From NCBI GenBank assembly GCA_030686995.1, contig CM060706.1, positions 138,843,005-138,907,004 of the forward strand: a DNA stretch of 64,000 bases. The letters are read 5' to 3'. Numbering within the stretch: position 1 is the stretch's first letter; the number at the start of each line of letters is the position of its first letter. The position numbers and the translations under genes are program-made. A model generated the notes under the pieces. That model was not told the DNA's origin. It did not search any database and worked only from the letters and a program-made list of their open reading frames with translations. Shown in pieces: positions 32,994 to 42,791 of this stretch. Origin of the DNA: Artemisia argyi (lineage: Eukaryota > Streptophyta > Magnoliopsida > Asterales > Asteraceae).

Positions 32994-33365
32994 CTATTTT
33001 CTTGGGCAAGCCAGGCCAAGAACCTGTTTGGGAGGTCTTTCTTTTCTTGGAGCAGGCCACTTCATGTTCTGAATAGCAGTTTCCAAGGCTTGAGTTAAAG
33101 CATATGGAAGCTCTTTAGCCAGAAATGAACCAGAAACAACTTTCTTTTTGGGCTTTTTACTGGTAGTACTACCTGCATCAGTTATGGTAGAGTTGGCTGC
33201 ACTCATTGTTGATGAAGATTCTTGGTGTCTCATCCATTGCACATGAGGAGGAAAATAGTTTGACCATCCTGGATCTTCAAACTCAGAATCAGAGTAGTAA
33301 CTTATCTCTGAATCTGTGGTGTCATCTGAGTCTGAAGAGATGTTCACAATTGGAATGTGACTCAT
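32994..33365 (-). CDS. Antisense 123-residue ORF in the 3' cassette of element D
   Basis: It is transcribed opposite to the element. The N-terminal 35 residues are Ser/Asp/Glu-rich (DSDDTTDSE and similar), the middle has a basic stretch (KKPKKK, about residue 75) that could be a nuclear localisation signal, and the C-terminal part is mildly basic. No known domain is recognised. A TATA-like box (TATAAAAG on the minus strand, 33436-33429) lies about 65 bp upstream of the ATG. It faces the sense ORF across a ~500-bp intergenic region. Antisense accessory ORFs are known in some LTR elements; this one's function is unknown. It has no internal stops, unlike gag-pol. Confidence 0.6.
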   Translation of the reverse strand: MSHIPIVNISSDSDDTTDSEISYYSDSEFEDPGWSNYFPPHVQWMRHQESSSTMSAANSTITDAGSTTSKKPKKKVVSGSFLAKELPYALTQALETAIQNMKWPAPRKERPPKQVLGLACPRK

Positions 33366-33870
33366 TGTGCTTACTTGTTTTTGTGTTTAAAAGAAGATAT
33401 GGTGTTTGCAATTTGTTGATGAAGTTGCTTTTATAAGCAAGGTAAAGGTAAATGGGCATTTAATGAAGTGTATTGAAGTTCACTTACCTTGGTAGATTTG
33501 GGATTTAATTTGGGGAGATAGTTATTAATAAGGGTTGACTTTCAAAAATATTTTGGTCAAATGGTCAATATTCAAGATTTTTAGTGGGAAAGTACTTTGG
33601 TCAATATACTGTGTGGGCTTATAATGGAAAGTACTGCTCCATATTTTATGGAAAGTACTGCTTGGTGTTATTAAAAGGGTTCGCTGACGTGTCAGATACT
33701 GTTCCAACGGTCAGATTTGCGGCTAACAACCTTTCGAAAGATATGGGATATTTACTTCCAAAAATAACGGTAAAATCATTAATTAACAGTGATTTTTTGT
33801 AATCTTATCCTTATATAAACTTCATATCTTTTCCTTTTATTCACCTTTATTAACTCATACCTACTTTGCA
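33366..33870. promoter_or_regulatory. Divergent promoter-like region between the antisense and sense ORFs
   Basis: The TATA-like boxes point outward on both sides: TATAAAAG at 33436-33429 (minus) and TATATAAA at 33812-33819 (plus), 65-80 bp before the respective likely ATGs (33365 and 33901). Between them lie three AAAGTACT motifs (33590-33660), about 155-230 bp upstream of either TATA box, as in the LTR. An ACGTGTC element (ABRE-like, GCTGACGTGTCAG, near 33683-33695) is also present. Promoter activity is an inference. Confidence 0.55.
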
Positions 33871-36760
33871 TTGATCATCACTTTTCTAACCCTAGTCATA
33901 ATGGCTAATCGACGTACCAACACCAAACACAACATGATCGCAAACCTTGAGAAAACTCAAGAAAACCTTGATTTTCATGGTATTATTGACTTTCTCACTG
34001 GTACCAACATCTGTTACTCCATCCTTGTCAACCCCGAGATTATTGGACCCTGGATTCAAGCTTTTTGGGATACAGCCACTTCACAGGTTGTAGATGGAGA
34101 GGATATTATTACTGCTACTGTTGCTGGGAGAGCTATACGTGTAACAGAAGGTTCAATCAGGGAGGCTTTGTTATTTGATGATGAAGGAGGCTCTGTTTTT
34201 TTTGGGAAACAAGAACTTTGGAACACACTCAGAGATATTGGGTATGAAGGTTCTTTGACTAAGCTTACTTTTCAGAAGGCTATGGTTAGTCCTCATTGGA
34301 AATTTCTTATTCATGTTTTGCTACATTGTTTGAGTCCAAAGAGTACTGCTTGGGATCAGTTTAGTCATTCCATAGCTTCTGCTTTTGTTGGTCTTATTAC
34401 CAATCAGCCTTTCAATTTCTCATACATGATCCTTGAAGGTATGCTTACTCATATTAAGTCTGGCAAACCTTTTCTTATGTATCCTAGGTTTGTTCAATTG
34501 CTTTTAGAGAATCCACTAGATGGTATACCTAAACCTCAGGATTATGTACCTACCATTAGGATGCCACCTAAAGTTTTCATTTTTATGTCCAATAAGGGAG
34601 TTAATTTTTCTGGTAGGAATACACCTCTTAATGCTTATATGTTAGAGGTAGCTCAAGCTGTTCGGGATGAAGAAGACAATAGTGGTTCTGCACATTCAAA
34701 TAATGATGCTCAATCTGATTCTGCTGAGCATTCTGCTTCAGTACATACCCCTACACCACCTATTTTTTCCCCTCAGCATGTTGTTTCAGGTGAAAGGACT
34801 CCCTCAGTAACAGCTTCTTTGGATACATCTGTTTCTGCTCAAGGTACTTCTCCACAAAGTACTGATCCTCAAGGTACTGACAAGTACCTACTCCCAATGA
34901 TTATACTTCCACAGGTGTGCTTCAAACACCTGGAGGAGATGAGGGAATTGCAGGTACTGAGAGTACTTCTGATTTGGTTCAAGAATTGGAGAAGATGAAG
35001 TCAACTGTTAATGTTCAAGTTGCAGAAATCAAAAAGTTAAGAAAGAAGTTCAGAAGATTGAAGAAATTTGTTTGGCCTCTTGTTCAGAACTTTAGGCTTT
35101 ATGTGAAGGAAAAGAAGAAGTCTCAGAAGCCAAAGTCAAAATCTTCAAAGAAGTCTTCTAAGTCCAAGAGGAAGCATAAAAGGTCATCATTTACCAAATT
35201 GGGGAGGAATCAAGATAAGAATTTGGATAAAGATGATGCTGAAGTAAAATATTCAGAGGATGCTTATTTGTGGCAATATCCAGAAAGTCCAAAGATTTTT
35301 GAACCAGAAAGATATATTGAAGAAGATATGAATATTGCACAAGAAGAGAAAGAGAATGAGCAAAAAGATGATGAGCAAGAAAAGGTTAAGCAGGATGTAG
35401 ATGATCAGAACATTCAAAGTGCTTTCGTTCAAAGTACTGCTGCAGAAAACCAAAATCTGCAAGTATTGCTGAGCAAGGTACTTCTTCTAGAAATATTGAT
35501 GAAAGTGGAGTCAATGCTGCTGGACCTTCTACAAAGCAGTATGAAGATGAAGCTGGTCCATCCACTTTTATACAGCAAGAAGAAGAAAGAGTACATACTG
35601 CTAGTGATGATGAAACAATTGCTCAAGTTATGATGAATTTAAGGAGACCTACTGGAGGAATACACATCTCTGAGCCTGCACAAAAAGATGATGAAAGTAC
35701 TTCTGAATCAGAAAAACTAGATCCAAAAGATAAAGGGAAGGGAATAATGATTCAGAAAGATACTAAGAAGAAGAAGAAGAAGAAGAAGAAATTTTCTATT
35801 GCTCAGATTAGAGAATTAGAGACTGCAGATGATTTAGAGCTTACTAGAAAGCAACAAGCTGAATATGATGCTGAGTATTTGGAAGAAGTCAGTAGGCCAA
35901 TTACAAAGAAGCCAATGACCAAAGCTCAGGAAAGAAACTGGATGATACAATTCTTGAGAAAGAAGGGATACAAGAATTTGCATTTGAAAAGGTATCCAGA
36001 AGTGAAAGCTCTGTGGGATAAAGTACAAGAAGATATCAGAAGAGAAGTAGAAAACTTTGTGCCTATGGAAGTTGAAAGAAAGAAGAAATTAGAAGATATA
36101 AGAAAGGAACAAGCTGAGCAAAGGAGATTGAAAAGAAAGAAATTAGCTGAGGATGATCAACTGACAAAAAGGCTGCAGTTAGTTCATGAAGATACAATTG
36201 ATGAACTCAGAAATTATTTAAGAGTTGTTGATTTTGAGAACAAAAAGATTGAAGAATCCGAAAAGAAGTCCAAGATAATCTCATTTTCTGTGGTTGAATC
36301 AAAAGAAGGGAATTATTTTATGATCCACAGAGAAGATGAAAGCTTCACACCATTCAACATGTTATTGGATTTATTGCACTGTATCACAAGGGCGGATCTT
36401 TATGACTTATATGTGCAAGTGCAGACATACTATGCAGAGATTGAAGCTTCAGGAGTGGGATTAGTTTTGCTTGGAGACTTATTTACCATCTGGGAAACTG
36501 AAGAAACAAGTGTTAATCATCTCTGGAATGATCAAGAGAATTGGGAAATAACAAGATGGAGATTCTTTGAGTCATCAGGAGTTCATACACTAGAGATGGA
36601 AGATGGTACTATGATTCACATGTTGGCTGAGAGGAGATATCCATTGATCAGAGAAATTATGCTCAGAATGCTGGATCATGGAATGGAACTTGAAGATGAA
36701 TCTGAAGTAGCTTTGGATGTTATCAAGCTATTTATCAGATGGGTGAAGTCTGAAGAGTAA
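33871..36760 (+). pseudogene. Element D long 3' ORF (accessory protein), two frameshifts
   Basis: Three overlapping open frames make one ancestral protein of about 950-960 residues: 33871-34998 (more likely start at ATG 33901), 34917-35633, and 35630-36760 with its frame open from about 35440. The shifts are near 34878 (an A appears lost in an AAAGTACC context) and near 35445. The N-terminal ~240 residues are a globular domain (for example WDTATSQVV, VTEGSIREALLF, HWKFLIHVLLHCLSP). The middle is Ser/Thr-rich with repeated Q-S-T or G-T units encoded by AGTACT/GGTACT, then a Lys-rich coiled coil and a K9 run. The C-terminal ~170 residues are again globular (SFSVVESKEGNYFMIHRED, WRFFESSGVHTL, RRYPLIREIML). 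I see no membrane segment, so it is not a typical SIRE env-like protein. Similar proteins follow pol in Asteraceae copia elements as I remember them; the function is unknown. Confidence 0.65.
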
Positions 36761-37355
36761 TATTGCATAATACTGGTATGATTTGTTTTGTAAAATAATG
36801 TATTTTTCAAAGTACTGCAAAAACAAACAGTACTTTATCAAAGTACTGCTTGTTGATATAAACCAGTATAGGTCCTTTAAAATAAAAATAAAATGTTTTG
36901 ATGTTTAAAAGAAAAGAGGATTTGAAAAGAAATACATGGTGTTAGTATTTATACTACACAACAAATGGTAATCAACTCACCATGTTTAACAGACAAGAAA
37001 GAGTTTGACTCATCATGAGGGTACGGCTCTGATGTGATAATCAAATCCATTGATGGTTGATAGTTTACCAAAAACTATATGGTTATCAACTCACCATACT
37101 CCAAGTGATTAAGAGTTGGCTAGTCCAAAGCAAACGGCTATTGGTAAAAACAAATCAAATCCGTTGATAGCTGATGATTTGCTAAAAATCATAATTTTCA
37201 ATGATTCACCTCTCACAGGAGTTAACACACCTGGAAGTGATGAGAATAGTATGAAACTTTTAAAGATTTGATGATTTTTGTACCAAAATGTTGCTGCGTT
37301 GCTGAGAAGATAACATGAAAGATATGATGACTACTTTGACATATGACAGATAAAA
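36761..37355 (+). other. Element D 3' UTR with Athila-like repeat module
   Basis: It starts with three AGTACT motifs in 50 bp (36809-36844). From about 36960 to 37297 it contains units related to the 3' UTR of element B. The stretch 37111-37191 matches B's minus strand 4523-4442 at roughly 75 of 82 positions by my count, and matching continues weakly towards AAAATGTTGCT (37285-37295). No polypurine tract is found before the 3' LTR, and the first 34 LTR bases are missing, so a deletion probably removed both. Confidence 0.7.
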
Positions 37356-37841
37356 GTCAAAGTACTGCTGCATGAAGAATAAAGTCAAAGTACTGCTGCT
37401 ATTGCTGAATGTTTAATGTACTTCGAAGGAAACAAGGATCAATGTGCAATATTAGATAAGGATTAATGTGTAATATTAAACGAATATTCTAGAATTAGTT
37501 AGGGATAATGACTTGTCGTTCAAGGATTACATGTTGTAAACCGACTTAAGGTTATCTATATAAAGAGCCTTAAGAGGTATTAGTCGATATAAGTTTTACA
37601 AGTCTTAGATACGTTTAGAAGTCGATCAAAGTTAATAGTTAGGGATTGTTGGTGAATCTGTGTAACAAAGCAGGTTCAAAGTTTGATTAATATAAAAGTT
37701 CTTCTTAAGCTTTGTGTTAGTAGATTCCGCATACTTTACAAGGTAAAACAGTGTTTCAATATTAATAGGGTTGAGTTTACTCAATATTGTTAAACCCTTA
37801 CAAGCTACAAAGTAGTTTGGTCAGAGTATATCGATCCAACA
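37356..37841 (+). repeat. Element D 3' LTR (5' end lost)
   Basis: 486 bp matching 25599-26084 of the 5' LTR at the same length, with about 10 substitutions. The sequence before 37356 does not match the first 34 bases of the 5' LTR. It keeps two AGTACT motifs and the TATA box. It ends CCAACA and is followed by TTGAA. Confidence 0.93.
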
Positions 37842-38465
37842 TTGAACGTCTTAGGAAACATGAACCGATGTGTATTAGGTTTTATTGGTTGTATTTAATG
37901 CATGAGTAAATTCTAATGATCCCATGTTAGGAGCTTCTTACAGGCTCGACATAGGAGTGAAGTAGGCACTCATAGGATTGGGGAAGTAAGTACGCCACCC
38001 CATGAATGGTATTAAGGAATACAATCCGTCATCCACGCAACTATAACAAGTAATTAACGTGTAAGAGATATCTAGGGAGTAGTGAAATCTAAGTAAACAC
38101 ATTTCTCCCATATATTGTTCACAACCTTAGATTAATTTAGTTTTATTTTCATTTTTAGTATTTTATTTTGATTGCATCTTAGTATTGGGTTAGTTGACTA
38201 GCAACTAATTCCGCCCAAAATCCTTCAAACTCGAGATTTTAATTTGCTTTCTAAAAAAATATAAAATACAAAAAGAATCATCTCTCATCTCTAGAACTAG
38301 TATTTAGGTTTTCTAATCCTAGCGACACTATTCCTAGTTGAACGATCAATCCCCCGGTACTTGTCAATATACTATATTACAACGATCAGGTACACTGCCT
38401 GGTGGGGGTTGTAAGCTTCTCAAGATCCCTTGAGAGGTAAAGCCTGGTGCGATCCCCACGTATCA
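37842..38465 (+). repeat. Element C 3' LTR, right half
   Basis: It resumes exactly where 25564 stopped, after the TTGAA duplication, and matches 19356-19980 of the 5' LTR. It ends ACGTATCA and is followed by C's duplication, CGCGC (38466-38470). Confidence 0.93.
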
Positions 38466-39079
38466 CGCGCTCCAAAATAATTATGAATCAGTTTATACAG
38501 ATTATGGAAATGGTCCTTTTAATGTTTAAGTAAAATTTGGTGAAAATATGTATTGTCCTTTTAGTTCAATTTTAAGCAGGCCCAATTTAGTTGTTCATAA
38601 ATGCTTATTTCATCAAAACAAAAGCCCACAACAATTCAAATGTTACAAATTGCATTTTAAAAAGCACCAAATCACTAAGCCGAAAAAATATGTGATCCCA
38701 ATTCCCAAACACCATTTTAACCTCTTTTATTTTGCCCATTGCAAAAATAAGGTAACAAAATTTATTTTTTATGTTTCAGGTATTATCATTCTTTATGTAC
38801 GTATGTCGGATTTTATTACAAACCATGGGAACCATTACCGGCAAAGGAGATGAGTTAGAGGAATGCTACCTTGAAGCTTACTGTTCAAGTCTAAAATATA
38901 TGATGTGCTTTTGCTTTTTCAAATTCACATTTGCCGGTTGGGACCGGCAAGGATGGGACAAATTTTTACATATACATCTTTTCATCCATATATATCGGAC
39001 CTATTTTAAAAATTACTGTGCAATGATCGACGACGTAATACGACGCTCCGCCGCAACGCGGCTGGCCGGGCCCATCTAG
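38466..39079 (+). mobile_element. Probable Helitron 3' terminal segment
   Basis: The segment ends with a GC-rich hairpin-prone stretch (CCGCCGCAACGCGG near 39051-39064) followed about 12 bases later by CTAG and then T (39076-39080). This matches the rolling-circle Helitron 3' end: hairpin, CTRR, insertion before T. The left end (TC next to A) is not visible; it would lie beyond the nested elements A and C or has been lost. A perfect hairpin, TTGCCGGT/ACCGGCAA, lies at about 38932-38951. No Rep/helicase is seen, and open frames at 38548-38853 and 38771-39079 look incidental. Confidence 0.45.
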
Positions 39080-39251
39080 TTTCAAATAAACCTACAAATT
39101 TATATGACACATTTGATTCTCTACATGTATGTAAAATGATTATTGAGAACTTGATATTTTCATGTTTATCGGTTTATTATTTCACTTTAGGGGAGATCTA
39201 AAAGTAATTTGTTAATTGTGACACTAGTACGAAGTATATGAACAAAGTTGT

Positions 39252-39300
<49 letters not shown>

Positions 39301-40217
39301 GAAAGAATTTACAATAAATGGGAGGTTCAAATAAAAAATCAGTCGTAATTGTTTTATACTAATATTTAAAAAGTTTGAAAAAATGATGTAAAAAGGTTTA
39401 TGCATTTTCTTCATCAAACAAAGGGTTTTTTAAATTATGCTTAGCGATTTTTATTCATTTTGCGTCTAATTAGGTGTGAAAAGTTTTATATTTTTTGGAC
39501 AACTTTTTGTTGTTCTTGTTGTATTAATCATTCAATTAAAAAACACATGCCACATTTTCTTTTCTATTATTATTTTCTGTAAAAAGTTACTTATTTTTAT
39601 AAGATACTAAATCTTAATTTCTATCCTAATTAACTTTCTCAACATGTGAATGTCTACATACTAATTAGTAATTATGTTGCTGGCGGTTTGCTCATATCTA
39701 AATACTATACCTTAAATTGAATCAGTCATTTTAAACATTTGAACATAAAATAAATACATATATCACATAAAAATGTAGCATTTGTAAAGAACCCACATCA
39801 AGATCAAGAGTAGATACAACGGTTTTAGATAAGATGTGATCAATTACATGTACAAGATTAACATCACATGTATAACAATTACATCACATGATACTTTTAT
39901 AGCACATATGCATCAAATGTGTGAAGTAGTAGTTTTGACAAAAATCACATTTTTTTTCCAAGTAGTGAGATGATACAGACATACTAAAAGTCTTTCCATG
40001 CACCGCCAGTTAAATAAAGACAAAAAAAAAGAAAACAAAAAGGTTGATTAAATATTATAACTGGTGCAGGTATTATTTCCTGGGAGTGTAGAAAACATTA
40101 TCATTTTGAAAACACATGATCATTGGGATAAAATACATGTGATATACTACTTATTATATAGGACATTAGAATCTTTTGCTGCATGCATGCCTCATGTTTC
40201 TTGCACTTGGTTTTTGC
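39080..40217. other. Intergenic DNA upstream of the MYB-like gene
   Basis: AT-rich, with a 46-base A run (about 39253-39298) and a patch of loosely repeated ATCACATG/ATTACATG units (about 39835-39905). No gene is seen. The last few hundred bases would hold the promoter of the gene at 40258. Confidence 0.6.
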
Positions 40218-40226
40218 TATAAAAGG
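40218..40226 (+). promoter_or_regulatory. TATA box of the MYB-like gene
   Basis: TATAAAAGG about 40 bp before the ATG at 40258. The start site would be near 40250, giving a very short 5' leader unless transcription starts elsewhere. Confidence 0.6.
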
Positions 40227-40257
40227 GTTACCAAGCAATAGAGAATTTACATTCACA

Positions 40258-42265
40258 ATGGATTCCTCTCCTCAAAGGTGATTCAATTGCCAAAAACCCT
40301 TTTAGTAGTTAATTAAATTTTTGCGTTTTGTATTTAGCTGTTTCATTTACAATTTTTTTTTCCTTACAGCGATAAAGTAGATGTGCTTAATGTTCATGGC
40401 ATCAACAAGGAGACTCTTGCGTTGGCAATTGCGGAGAAGAATGAAGAAGAAGCAGTAGATGAAGATGAAGACCCGAAGAAGTATTTAAATTAAATACTTT
40501 TTTTTTAACAGCATCATTTTATTAGAAAACTTAAGCCAGTTGCTCAAGTAGAGAAAAAAACATTACATAGGTTATCACATGCAGTTTTTGGATCCATGAT
40601 CCATACATTCCAGTTTGGACATTGATTACCTATATGTTTACTGTTGTCTTAATTTAACTTGTGCAGTCCGGAAATAATTGTTATTTCTGATGATGAGTCA
40701 CCAACAGGAGAAGTAGGAGTGGAAACCAGTCAACCACAGGTGAATCAACAAGGTGTAGTTCGACGTCGCTGGGCTATTGCAGAGGATTGCGGGCTTGTTA
40801 GATTGATTTGCGTTCATAGGTTTCAGTTTATGTGGAAATGGATAGCGGTCGATATGCATAGGAGATCCAGTAAATTTTTTATTACTACCTTTCGATTCAT
40901 TAATATAATTTGGTTTATCAATTAACAAAATATTTATTAATGTATGTGCATGCATAATTTTATATAGGCAATAGTTGCAAATTCAGATGGCAGAAGCTGA
41001 TGAACTATGAAGACCAATATACTAACTACAGATGGTCACAACTGGCTCAGTTCTTACCAGTGACAGTGACGAGGGAATATGTATTTAATAATTGGCGTCG
41101 TCATGTGATGACTAAGAGAAGATATCGTTTATCTGTGACTGCTTTTGTTGATAATCCTGTTGGGACTCATTCATCTGTGCAGAATGTGCAGAACAACGAG
41201 GGTATTGTTAGTTCTACACAGATTGCTGCTCCCATGATTACCTATCCTATAATTGGTAATTTCATTTATGAACATCCAAAATTTATTAATCTGAAAATGA
41301 TAGAAAAATATAGGGATAATAACTTTAAAAAGCATCATACTTGTCCAAAAATACTTTTTTGGTATCAAACAATTTTTTTTGCTTATATGGGTATTGAACT
41401 TTCAATTTCGGACTTTTTGAGGTACTTTGTGACATTTTTACCCTTCAAATTATTAAAAATCCAGGGGAAAAAATGTCACAAAAGTTCCTCAAAAAGTACG
41501 AAATTGAAAGTTTAGTACCTCAAAAAGTGCGAAATTGAAAGTTTATTACGCGTATAAGCAAAATTTTTTGTTCGATACCCAGAAGATTAATTTTGGACAA
41601 GTATGATGAATTGATGATTTTTAAATTGTTGTTATCCCAAAAATATATACTACCTCCGTCCCATAATAATTGTCCACTTTGACATTTTTGAGTCTTTTTT
41701 ATTCAACTTTGACTATAAATATTTTTATTTGCGTAATATAATACTTGATGAAAAATATATGAATAGATTGTGTTTTTAAATGTATTTTCATTGGTATAAT
41801 TTTCATTAATTATTATATAACACAAATAAAAATATTAATAGTCAAAGTTAAATAAGATTGACTTAAAAAAATCAAAGTGGACAATTATTACGGGACGGAG
41901 GGAGTACAACATGACCAAGTATATAAGAACTTACTAAATATAGTTCATTGTTATTAAATTCTTGGTTGTACTTTCTTCTGTTCTATCCTTGGATATGTGT
42001 AGTTATGTTTTACAAAATAATCAACATATACATCTCATAATAAACTTTAATTATGACATACATTCTAGGTTTTGCAGGACAAGGTAGCGAGGTCATTACT
42101 AGTGGTGATGAGAATGTTGTTGGAAATACATCCATGGCGTTAGCAACAACATCTAGTAATCCGCCATTTGAATGTGCTAGTGTGGATTTGAACCTGAACT
42201 TGGCGTTGGACCCTCAGACGAGCTCAATAACCTTTTATGACTTCCTTGGTGATAAATCTTATTGA
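40258..42265 (+). CDS. Degenerate R2R3-MYB-like protein with EAR motif (five exons)
   Basis: Five exons join in frame into 269 codons: 40258-40277, 40370-40480, 40667-40869, 40968-41255, 42078-42265. Each intron starts GT and ends AG, and the phases fit (2, 2, 1, 1). An acidic N-terminus (NEEEAVDEDED, VISDDES) precedes a MYB R2-like repeat (WAIAEDCGL...W...CKFRW, tryptophan spacing 20 and 18), then an R3-like helix pair (RWSQLAQFLP...NNWRRHV, spacing 19). Helix 1 of R3 is short by about 20 residues. The C-terminus has DLNLNLAL, an LxLxL EAR-type motif that recruits TOPLESS-family co-repressors in known plant regulators. A nuclear transcriptional repressor is the best guess. The shortened R3 may mean altered DNA binding or early decay. 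It is the only host-like gene in the window. Intron 4 carries two MITEs. Confidence 0.72.
41313..41638. mobile_element. Foldback MULE-type MITE in intron 4
   Basis: A 326-bp element that is nearly one long inverted repeat: it starts GGGATAATAACTTT and ends with a matching GTTGTTATCCC, and the arms can be followed inward through CATACTTGTCC and CTTTCAATTTCG. It is flanked by a perfect 9-bp duplication, AAAAATATA (41304-41312, 41639-41647). Long terminal inverted repeats plus 9-bp duplications fit Mutator-like elements. It has no coding capacity. Confidence 0.8.
41650..41904. mobile_element. Stowaway-type MITE in intron 4
   Basis: A 255-bp element with terminal inverted repeats CTACCTCCGTCCC and GGGACGGAGGGAG and a further inward match (TGTCCACTTTGA / TCAAAGTGGACA). 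It is flanked by TA on both sides (41648-41649, 41905-41906). This is the classical Stowaway (Tc1/mariner) signature. It sits beside the MULE-type MITE with only the duplications between them. Confidence 0.92.
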
Positions 42266-42791
42266 TGGGAGAAGAAAAGTATTTTCATTTCATGTTGTTT
42301 GTTTTTAATTTCTAGATGTTTGAAAAAACGAAAACTTGTGAGTGGTCGTTTGTTGAAGTGAACCTACCAGTTTGGGTATGGTAATTTAAGTTTGTTTAAG
42401 ATAATTTATGGTCTTTATTTTCCCATATAAGTTATGGGTATAGTGCTTTGAAGATGTGGTGCTTTCTATATATTCTTTGGGACTTTAGGTTGCTTGGGGA
42501 TATCAGAACTGAACGAGGTCCCTTCTAATTCTGAAAAGCCTAAAAGAGATACGCTTGTTATGCTTCTATTTAAGCCGCAACTTTTTATAAATCTAACAAG
42601 TAGCTCAATGATATAAACACCAAGAAAGAAACATGACTCAAACATATCTAAAAAGGCACCCAAAGACAACCTCATGAGACGGATGAAGTTCAAACTGTGA
42701 GCATATAATCTCGACATTGCTCCTGTTTAAAGATTCAAAACATGAAGGATCAAAGTTGCTCGTTGGAAAGATAATAACCAAAAGTTGGTTA
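42266..42791. other. 3' flank of the MYB-like gene
   Basis: 526 bp between the stop codon and the LTR of element E. The 3' UTR and terminator of the gene would be here. Nothing else is recognised; an 83-codon minus-strand frame (42466-42717) has no gene-like features. Confidence 0.6.

Larger units (their letters stand above)
25565..37841 (+). mobile_element. Element D: SIRE-type Ty1/copia element with 3' gene cassette
   Basis: A 12.3-kb plus-strand copia element in the 3' LTR of C, flanked by the perfect duplication TTGAA (25560-25564, 37842-37846), starting TGTTGG and ending CCAACA. Order: LTR, initiator-Met primer site, gag with two zinc knuckles, protease, integrase, RT and RNase H (the copia order), then about 4.5 kb of extra DNA before the 3' LTR. 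That extra part has an antisense ORF and a long sense ORF. Gag-pol carries several stops and frameshifts, so this copy is dead. The 486 comparable LTR bases differ at about 10 positions. Confidence 0.95.
18571..38465 (+). mobile_element. Element C: Tat/Athila-like non-autonomous Ty3/gypsy element split by D
   Basis: A plus-strand LTR element with LTRs starting TGATGAGGC and ending in CA, flanked by the perfect duplication CGCGC (18566-18570, 38466-38470). The left LTR is 18571-19980. The right LTR is 24774-25564 plus 37842-38465, split by element D. The interior (19981-24773) has a degenerate tRNA-Asp primer site, a gag, a protease-like ORF and a long 3' UTR, with no RT or integrase. Several LTR-LTR differences are visible, so it is older than B. 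Confidence 0.93.

Noticed and set aside
33871..36760. Env-like protein as in classical SIRE elements
   Set aside because: No signal peptide or membrane segment is visible; composition is charged and coiled-coil-rich.
38548..39079. Two ~100-codon plus-strand frames as host genes
   Set aside because: No domain; one ends at the TAG of the Helitron-type CTAG terminus. Probably incidental.
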